Shown here in pieces: positions 57,435-64,000 of a stretch of DNA of 64,000 nucleotides (positions are counted from its first letter, which is position 1; each line of letters opens with the position of its first letter). The stretch spans positions 4,092,001 through 4,156,000 of the forward strand of contig LR134135.1 of assembly GCA_900635465.1 (NCBI GenBank). The letters are read 5' to 3'. The stretch comes from Lelliottia amnigena (lineage in GTDB: Bacteria > Pseudomonadota > Gammaproteobacteria > Enterobacterales > Enterobacteriaceae). A program made the translations under genes and the position numbers. The notes below the pieces were generated by a model, which made no database searches, had not been told where the DNA came from, and saw only the letters and a list, made by a program, of their open reading frames with translations.

Positions 57435-58643
57435 CTATCTCATCAGCAGCGCAACCAGCGAGGAGTTGGCAATATCCAGGAAGAGTGCGGCTACCAGCGA
57501 CAAAAGGATAAACGCTTTTGGTGAGGAGCCATGCATTGCTGTTGTCGTCGACATATTGGTAAAGGCTGTTGCAGTCGAGCCTAGCGCGATCCCCGCAAAA
57601 CCGGAGGCGATGACGGCGGAATCGTAGTCTCTGCCCATCAGCGGAAAAACAATCAGAAGGATATACAGCACAGCGATAACAACGTGAAGCAAGAACAGAA
57701 CCAGAACGGCCAATCCGACGTCCGCGAGCTGCCAGAGCTGCATGCCGATCAGCGAAAGTGCCAGAAAAAGTTCAAGCGACAAATCTGAGATCAGCGCCAG
57801 CGCACGGGTCCTGGCCGGCATGGCGATGCGCGGAAATAGCCGGGGGACGCCATTTGCAATGACCATCGCCATGACCAGGGCAGAGACAAACAGCGGCATT
57901 TTTATGCCCATATATTGCAGCACCGCGTCCATGCCATAACCCGATAAAATGGCAATATGGATAAAGGCGATCGTCCGCAACAGAACGAAATGGTTAATAT
58001 CGTTTGCGCCATCACTGCCCAGGGCTTCAGGAAGACCAACAACGGGAAGCGATGCGCCGGTCGCTTTTAAGCGAAAGCGCGAAATAAGCCGGTGCGCGAG
58101 CGGCCCTCCGATCAGGCTCCCTGCAATCAACCCAAGCGTGGCAACGGCAATTCCAATCTCATGCGCATTTTCAATACCATAATGCGCATCAATCATCGGT
58201 GCCCAGGCAATGGCTGTTCCATGTCCTCCTGTTAACGCAAGCGATCCCAGCAGTATGCTTAGCGATGGAGGTAGCGAAAAGGCAGACACGACGGAGCTGG
58301 AAACCAGATTTTGAAGAACCATGAGTCCACTGGTCAGGCAGAAAAGAATGCACAGGGACTTTCCCCCGCGCGACACATCGGATAATCGAATATTGAGTCC
58401 AATGCTGGTGAAAAAATACAGGAGTAAAATATCGCGCGCACAGAGATCAAAACTAAGGTGGATATTCGTCAACGTATACAACAGACCGCAAACACTGGCG
58501 ACCACCAGGCCGCCAGTGACTACGTTTGGGATCCCCCAGGTGTGAAACGCCTTCAGGGCCTGGTTGATCCTTATCCCCAGATACAGGGACAGGATCGCTA
58601 CCGTCATGGAAACAAGAAGCGGTATTTCAATGAGGATGACCAT
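57435..58643 (-). CDS. GltS-family sodium/glutamate symporter
   Basis: Membrane symporter of the ESS/GltS family, 402 residues with two inverted sets of helices. The two re-entrant-loop signatures are visible: SLALTGGHGTAIAWAPMIDA near residue 140 and ASGFAGIALGSTATAFTNMS near residue 350. Glutamate uptake with Na+ is known for GltS; this sequence is divergent from E. coli GltS, so its substrate could be a related acid. It follows the MFS gene by 16 bases on the same strand, as the third gene of a guaD-MFS-gltS unit. Confidence 0.87.
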   Translation of the reverse strand: MVILIEIPLLVSMTVAILSLYLGIRINQALKAFHTWGIPNVVTGGLVVASVCGLLYTLTNIHLSFDLCARDILLLYFFTSIGLNIRLSDVSRGGKSLCILFCLTSGLMVLQNLVSSSVVSAFSLPPSLSILLGSLALTGGHGTAIAWAPMIDAHYGIENAHEIGIAVATLGLIAGSLIGGPLAHRLISRFRLKATGASLPVVGLPEALGSDGANDINHFVLLRTIAFIHIAILSGYGMDAVLQYMGIKMPLFVSALVMAMVIANGVPRLFPRIAMPARTRALALISDLSLELFLALSLIGMQLWQLADVGLAVLVLFLLHVVIAVLYILLIVFPLMGRDYDSAVIASGFAGIALGSTATAFTNMSTTTAMHGSSPKAFILLSLVAALFLDIANSSLVALLMR

Positions 58644-58659
58644 AGCCCTAACGCTCCGC

Positions 58660-59953
58660 TCACGCCGACCGTTGCGTCGGGTAGGATTCTTTCATAAAGA
58701 ACCCCAGCACCACCGGAATAGCGGCACAGAACAGAAGTGGCATCGCCGCAGCCTGCGCGATATCAAACAGACCCATATCCGTACCCGCTGCCATGCCTCG
58801 CTCGATGATCACGCCGGGGCGGCTCATCATGAAGCCCGCGAGGATAAACGACACACCGTTAACGATAGCGGCTGAAGTACCGACCTGATCTGGCTTCACG
58901 ACGTCAGCGGCAGAACTGAACGGCAACATTGAACCGGAAGAGCCGAGCCCGAACAGGAAACACGTTACCAGAGCGAAGAGTAAACCTGGGTTTGGTACAT
59001 AGAGCAGCGCCAGCAGCGTAACCAGCTGAATAGCCGCTCCCCGCAATCATCAACGGTTTGCGCTTCTGAGTGATATCCGAGATTCGCGGGACAATGGCCG
59101 AGCCTACCGCCATACCAAGGAAGATGAGTGAGCCGCCGAAATTGGCCCATCCCGGATCGAAACCGTGAACTGACTGAAGAAGACGGCGCGCCCAGATAAT
59201 CCCCATCGACAGCCATGTCGCGAACGTGGTGGCGCTCATGATCGACACGACGATGATGTGCGGCATTTTTCCCACGGTGATGATGTTCTTCACTACCGAT
59301 TTCAGGAAAACGCCTGCCCCGTCCTGACCCATTCCTGTCGCCGGCGTGCGGTTGCGGACAAACACAAAAGCCAGTATCGCCAACAGCACCCCAAAGACGG
59401 CATAGCTGTTGAAGAAAATGCGCCAGTGCATTTGATCCAGCCCGATGTTGATCAGGTTTTGTGAGAAGGAAGACCCCGTCGAGGCCACCACCTGAACCAG
59501 GCCGAACATCACGCTGTATTTAGCCAACCCAAACCATTGCCCTCCAATAAATCCGGCGCCTACAAAGCCACAACAGGCGCCGCAGGCAATCACGAACTGC
59601 GCCACCAGCAACATTTCAAAACTTTGCGCATTGGCAAAAATGAAAATCCCGACGGTCACCAGTGAGATCGCGACTGGCGTGACCCGCCCGGCGCCCAGCC
59701 TGTCCAGTAATGCTCCGCTGAAAAACTGCCCTACCGCGAAGACCCACGTGTACACCGCCGCCACCATACTGACCTGTGCGATGGTAAGTCCGATATCCTG
59801 CTGAACGCGGAGGTTAGACGCGGAATAGCCCGTCTGGAAGCTGAAGAGAAATACGACGAAAGTGACCCCCAGAGCCCAAATCCACCAGGCTTTTGCGCCG
59901 CCCACGGGCTGCTCGTCACATCGTGTTGTCTGGCTGGATATTACATTTTTCAT
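58660..59953 (-). CDS. MFS permease of the guanine-deaminase unit; one extra base
   Basis: Major facilitator with twelve helices. The first frame runs MKNVISSQTTRCDEQPVGGA to QKRKPLMIAG. The rest, AAIQLVTLLALLYVPNPGLL to FMKESYPTQRSA, is in another frame. Removing one base from CCCC at 59039-59042 (GCGGGAGCG expected) joins them to 430 residues, normal for MFS. The loop GALLDRLGAGRV after TM2 is the MFS A-motif. The substrate is unknown; its position between guanine deaminase and a symporter suggests uptake of a purine or a linked nitrogen source. The break could be real or an error like those at 12-20 kb. Confidence 0.8.
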
Positions 59954-59977
59954 TTCCAGTCTCCCCTTGAGGTATGC

Positions 59978-60007
59978 ACCTTATCCGGAATCCATCCTGG
60001 ATAAGGT
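59978..60007 (-). terminator. Intercistronic hairpin between guanine deaminase and MFS genes
   Basis: accttatcc-ggaatccatcct-ggataaggt: a perfect 9-bp stem in the 76-base gap. No T run on the minus strand, so it is likely a processing or stabilising hairpin rather than a terminator. Confidence 0.5.
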
Positions 60008-60029
60008 ATTTGTCATTTTTGAAATCGCT

Positions 60030-61268
60030 TTAGCCTCTGCTATAGCGTTTAATGCCGGCGATATACGTCGCCTGAATTGCCCGGTCATCCCCCAGCGTCA
60101 TTTGTACAAACAACGCCTCGTGGATGTCCTTCACGAACTGCATGCGATAATCGATAATTGGCGTCGATTTCATGTCGAGTACAACGATGTCTGCCTCCAT
60201 TCCGGGGGCGATGCTGCCGACCTTGTCGTCGATATACATTGCCTGTGCGGTACCCCGCGTTGCCATGTAGTACGCCTGCGCGGCAGTAAGCGCGTAATCA
60301 TTGAGCTGTGCGGCTTTATAAGCTTCATTGAGCGTGGTTAACATCGAGAAAGATGTTCCGGCGCCAAGATCGGTCCCGATCCCCACGCGAACAGGGCGTT
60401 CTTCCTGCATCGCGCGTCTGGCGTTGAAAAAACCGCTCCCGAGGAAGAAATTCGAGGTTGGACAATGCGCGATAGCCGAACCCGTTTGATGCATCGTGCA
60501 TAATTCATCTTCGGTTAAATGGATGCCGTGACCGAATACCGCGCGCGGGCGGCACAATCCATAATGATCGTAAACATCGAGATACCCTTTTCGTTCCGGA
60601 AATAACGACTTAACCCACTCGATCTCCTCGAGGTTTTCTGCAATGTGCGTCTGCATGTAGCAATCCGGGTATTCGTCCCAGAGTGCGCCAGCAACGGCAA
60701 GCTGTTCAGGTGAGCTGGTAGGCGCGAAACGTGGCGTAATGGCGTACATGATGCGATTGTGACCATGCCATTTTTCGATGAGGGCTTTTGACTCCTCGTA
60801 GCTGGTCTGGGCGGTGTCGAGCAGGTAGTCCGGCGCGTTGCGGTCCATCATCACCTTACCCCCGGCGATCCGCATACCGAGACGGTCTGCTTCTTCAAAA
60901 AGCGCGTCAACCGACTGCGGGTAAACGGTGCAATACACGCAGCTGGTGGTGATTCCGTTTTTCAGACACTCGTTAAGAAACATTTTCGCCACCGCGCTGG
61001 CGAACGTCTTATCGGCATATCGCCTCTCCATCGGGAAGGTGTATGTATTAAGCCAGTCGAGCAGTTGCTCACCGAAGGCGCCGATCATGGGCGTTTGAGG
61101 AAAATGGACGTGACTATCAAGAAACCCTGCCGAGATTAGCGAGTCGGGACCATAATTCGTAATCTCAATGTCAGGCGGAAGCTGCTTTTCAATCACCTCT
61201 GCGGAGCCGAAATGGGTGATTTTTCCGCCGCCAAATGCGACGATCCCATCGGGTTCATATACCATCAC
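60030..61268 (-). CDS. guaD: Guanine deaminase (amidohydrolase); N-terminus uncertain
   Basis: Zn-dependent enzyme converting guanine to xanthine. The metal site HxH is in FLDSHVHFPQTPMIGAFGEQ, with later ligands in MQTHIAENLEEIEWVKSLFP and FGHGIHLTEDELCTM and the aspartate in GIGTDLGAGTSFSM. KVMMDRNAPDYLLDTAQTSY is typical of guanine deaminases. From the GTG at 61268 it has 412 residues and lacks the first strands of the amidohydrolase beta-sandwich. The frame stays open to 61376 and encodes matching sequence (AIRGPVLTFTGDPF), but without a start codon. First gene of a unit with MFS and gltS-like genes. Confidence 0.9.
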   Translation of the reverse strand: MMVYEPDGIVAFGGGKITHFGSAEVIEKQLPPDIEITNYGPDSLISAGFLDSHVHFPQTPMIGAFGEQLLDWLNTYTFPMERRYADKTFASAVAKMFLNECLKNGITTSCVYCTVYPQSVDALFEEADRLGMRIAGGKVMMDRNAPDYLLDTAQTSYEESKALIEKWHGHNRIMYAITPRFAPTSSPEQLAVAGALWDEYPDCYMQTHIAENLEEIEWVKSLFPERKGYLDVYDHYGLCRPRAVFGHGIHLTEDELCTMHQTGSAIAHCPTSNFFLGSGFFNARRAMQEERPVRVGIGTDLGAGTSFSMLTTLNEAYKAAQLNDYALTAAQAYYMATRGTAQAMYIDDKVGSIAPGMEADIVVLDMKSTPIIDYRMQFVKDIHEALFVQMTLGDDRAIQATYIAGIKRYSRG

Positions 61269-61376
61269 CTCATCAGGTGCTTGTTTGAAAGGATCTCCTG
61301 TAAAGGTCAGTACGGGGCCACGGATTGCCGCTTCAGGTTTTACGGTATGGGGACATTCATACGTTATTATCTCCCT

Positions 61377-62440
61377 TTATTGTGTAGAATTAAAAACAGG
61401 TGTGCAGGTCAAATCTGCATGTAAACCAGAATCTGGTCGTGAATAGCTGCCCATAAGAAACATCATTTATTAGGCGGCATTAACCTTCACAAAAATGATA
61501 TTCCCTCCTTTTGAACACGCTTCATTCACTTATTTTCTTTCACTTCATTTTTTATTAACACTATCGACATATTTTCTCCATAAAATTTAATACAATGTGT
61601 ACCGTATCAGGTTCGCCCAGCTCACGTCGCATGTAGAGGTTAATATCAAATAAGGATGATGTTATATTAGCCGTGTTCGCAACGCGATCGCGTCATTATC
61701 TTCATTTTCACAACTCTATAAGAAAAAAGGATTACTCACTCACAATGCATTAATTTTTATGAATAATGCGTCAGCTGCAAATGCCGTTAAAAAGGGAGCT
61801 ATCTTTGTCCTTCAGGTTTCAGATTATGCCGATTAAATTACAGGAAAAAAGAAGAAATGACTCTATTGTATTGTCTCGTTTTGTATTTTAATCAGCTTAA
61901 ATATATACATCCTGAAATTACATTTACGCTAATTTTAAAATGTATCATCAGTTTAAAATTTAAAAAATACCTGCCATGCGCGACTATAATTCATTCATTC
62001 TGATCAACACATAATTAACATCAGCAAACTAAAAATATACATTTAAATATCATAAGAACGCCGTAAGAATTCAAAACGCCAGGTGATATGTTCATTGCGC
62101 ATTATTAAACCTTCGCAAATATCACGACAACACAATAAGGGAGGCGGTACGAACGTCGTTTTACACCCGTTGCCCTCTTATGAAGCAGAGTTCGCGTTAA
62201 CATACATAAATCGTTGCAAAACGAATGCTCTGAATTTCACTCATCGTCTATACTGCAGAAATTGCGAGTAAAATACTTTAAATCAATCTGTTACGCGATT
62301 TTAGGGGTCTTAATATCCACTAATGATATGTGATCTACCGCACACTTCGCACCCCACAGACCGAAGCGAGTGTCTAAGCTTATTCTATGTCCGGGAAACA
62401 CCCGTATTTGTGACAATGCAAACCGGAGGTCCTAACCACC
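61377..62440. other. AT-rich intergenic region between guaD and treF
   Basis: Just over 1 kb without a credible gene. It holds the promoter and AAAGGGAG ribosome site of guaD on the left and the treF leader on the right. The composition is AT-rich up to about 62.3 kb. Short frames (for example 62083-62271) have no ribosome site or recognisable product. No operator could be assigned. Confidence 0.55.
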
Positions 62441-64000
62441 ATGTTCAACCAGAAATTACATGCTGCAGACATTATCGAGTTCGAAATCGCAGAAGAGCTG
62501 CGCTATGAGACCGATCCCTGCGAATTGAAACTGGATGAGATGATCGAGGCGGAGCCGGAACCAGAGATGATCGAGGGGCTGCCTGCATCCGATGCGCTCA
62601 CCCCTGCCGATCGTTATCTGGAACTTTTTGAGCACGTGCAATCGACGCGCCTGTTTGCGGACAGCAAAACGTTCCCTGACTGCGCGCCGAAGATGGATCC
62701 GTTGGATATTCTGATTCGCTACCGTAAAGTTCGCCGTCATCGCGACTTTGATTTGCAGCGCTTCGTTGAGAATCACTTCTGGATGCCGGAAAACCTGACA
62801 ACTGAATATGTCTCCGACCCCAGTCTGTCGCTCAAAGAGCATATTGATAATCTGTGGCCGGTGCTGACGCGCGAGCCGCAGGATCACATCCCATGGTCAT
62901 CACTGCTGGCGCTGCCGCAGGCGTATATCGTGCCGGGGGGACGATTTAGCGAAACCTACTATTGGGATTCGTATTTCACCATGCTGGGCCTCGCGGAAAG
63001 CGGGCGCAACGATCTGCTCAAGTGTATGGCGGATAATTTCGCGTGGATGATTGAGCGCTACGGCCATATCCCGAACGGCAACCGAACCTATTATCTCAGC
63101 CGTTCACAGCCGCCGGTATTTGCGTTGATGGTTGAGCTGTTTGAAGAGGACGGCGTGCGCGGCGCGAAGCGTTATCTGGATCACCTGATGATGGAGTACG
63201 CATTCTGGATGGACGGCGCGGATTCGCTGATTCCGAACCAGGCTTACCGTCACGCGGTGCGTATGCCGGATGGCTCGCTGCTCAACCGCTATTGGGACGA
63301 CCGCGATACTCCGCGTGATGAGTCGTGGGTAGAAGACGTTGAAACGGCCAAGCACTCAGGCCGTCCGCCGAACGAAGTGTATCGCGATCTCCGCGCAGGC
63401 GCGGCGTCCGGCTGGGATTACTCTTCTCGCTGGCTGCGCGATGCCGGGCGGCTCGCCAGCATCCGTACCACGCAATTTATCCCCATCGATTTGAACGCGT
63501 TCTTGTTCAAACTCGAAAGCGCGATTGCCAATATTTCGGCATCGAAAGGCGATAAAGAGACGTCTGAGCTTTTCCGTCAGAAAGCCAACGATCGCCGTGC
63601 CGCCGTGAACCGATTCCTGTGGGATGACGAAAACGGCTGTTATCGCGATTACGACTGGCGTCGCGAAGAGATGGCGCTTTTTTCTGCCGCCAGCATCGTA
63701 CCGCTGTATGTCGGGATGGCGACGCATGAACAGGCCGACCGCCTGGCAGATACGGTCAAAGCCCGCCTGCTCACGCCGGGCGGAATTATGGCGACGGAGC
63801 ACGAAACCGGCGAGCAGTGGGATAAACCCAACGGCTGGGCACCGCTGCAATGGATGGCCGTCCAGGGATTCAAGCAGTACGGCAATGATTCATTGGGAGA
63901 TGAGATCGCCTGGAGCTGGCTGCAAACGGTGAATCACTTCTACAAAGCGCATCACAAGCTGATTGAAAAGTATCACATTGCCAGCAGCACACCGCGCGAA
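62441..64000 (+). CDS. treF: Cytoplasmic trehalase TreF (3' end outside window)
   Basis: TreF hydrolyses trehalose to two glucose molecules in the cytoplasm. The frame from ATG 62441 ([20 protein letters not shown]) runs open for 520 codons to the window edge; E. coli TreF has 549. GH37 signatures are present: [20 protein letters not shown] and, near the end, [14 protein letters not shown]. The catalytic acid Asp lies in [11 protein letters not shown] and the base Glu falls past the edge or near it. GGAGGT lies 11 bases upstream of the ATG, a rather long spacing. In E. coli it is RpoS-dependent. Confidence 0.95.
   Translation, partial: MFNQKLHAADIIEFEIAEELRYETDPCELKLDEMIEAEPEPEMIEGLPASDALTPADRYLELFEHVQSTRLFADSKTFPDCAPKMDPLDILIRYRKVRRHRDFDLQRFVENHFWMPENLTTEYVSDPSLSLKEHIDNLWPVLTREPQDHIPWSSLLALPQAYIVPGGRFSETYYWDSYFTMLGLAESGRNDLLKCMADNFAWMIERYGHIPNGNRTYYLSRSQPPVFALMVELFEEDGVRGAKRYLDHLMMEYAFWMDGADSLIPNQAYRHAVRMPDGSLLNRYWDDRDTPRDESWVEDVETAKHSGRPPNEVYRDLRAGAASGWDYSSRWLRDAGRLASIRTTQFIPIDLNAFLFKLESAIANISASKGDKETSELFRQKANDRRAAVNRFLWDDENGCYRDYDWRREEMALFSAASIVPLYVGMATHEQADRLADTVKARLLTPGGIMATEHETGEQWDKPNGWAPLQWMAVQGFKQYGNDSLGDEIAWSWLQTVNHFYKAHHKLIEKYHIASSTPRE

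Noticed and set aside
62083..62271. 62-codon open frame upstream of treF
   Set aside because: No ribosome site, no recognisable product, and it lies in AT-rich leader sequence.

Overview
The window is a piece of an Enterobacteriaceae chromosome, close to the Escherichia/Citrobacter/Enterobacter group. The backbone follows the E. coli order ugp, liv, panM, livJ, rpoH, ftsXEY, rsmD, yhhLMN, zntA, tusA, yhhQ, dcrB, yhhST, acpT, then yhiN, pitA, uspBA, rsmJ, prlC, rlmJ, gor and treF. Several E. coli neighbours (nik, ars, dtpB and others) are absent and other genes are inserted, so the species is not E. coli K-12. I cannot fix the genus from sequence alone.

Layout. 1-3 kb: glycerol-3-phosphate importer genes ugpE (cut by the window edge), ugpA and ugpB, with tandem Pho boxes before ugpB. 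3.4-10.6 kb: branched-chain amino-acid importer livKHMGF, panM and livJ, then a GABA-type aminotransferase. 12.1-16.6 kb: heat-shock sigma factor rpoH and the ftsYEX division/SRP operon. 16.7-21 kb: rsmD, yhhL, yhhM, yhhN and the zinc exporter zntA with a textbook ZntR promoter. 21.2-24 kb: an extra TRAP transporter between zntA and tusA. 24.2-29.2 kb: tusA, yhhQ behind a preQ1-I-like riboswitch, dcrB, yhhS, yhhT and acpT, the last preceded by a relic of a ketosynthase gene. 29.3-32.8 kb: an SDR, an NlpC/P60 hydrolase, a HAD phosphatase and a TerC protein.

33.2-46.5 kb is the accessory island. It holds an invasin-like inverse autotransporter broken by one in-frame stop, three divergent genes for large beta-rich proteins without obvious signal peptides (Ig-like, a repeated ~115-residue module, and betagamma-crystallin-like segments), a small holin-like membrane protein, a LysR-type regulator, a small unknown protein and a T4-type lysozyme. 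Holin plus endolysin beside large leaderless proteins is the arrangement of holin/endolysin-dependent (type 10) secretion; this is the most interesting hypothesis here. Much of 42.4-46.5 kb is strongly AT-rich.

46.7-56.2 kb is backbone again (yhiN, pitA, uspB, uspA, rsmJ, prlC with a sigma-32 promoter, rlmJ, gor). 56.4-61.4 kb is a second accessory block (membrane acyltransferase, GltS-type symporter, MFS permease, guanine deaminase). Cytoplasmic trehalase treF runs off the right edge.

Data quality: fourteen one-base duplications break rpoH, ftsX, ftsE, ftsY, yhhM, yhhN and zntA between 12.7 and 20.1 kb, with one more in the MFS gene at 59.04 kb. Because rpoH, ftsY, ftsE and ftsX are (nearly) essential, these look like sequencing or assembly errors; the coordinates given span the corrected genes.
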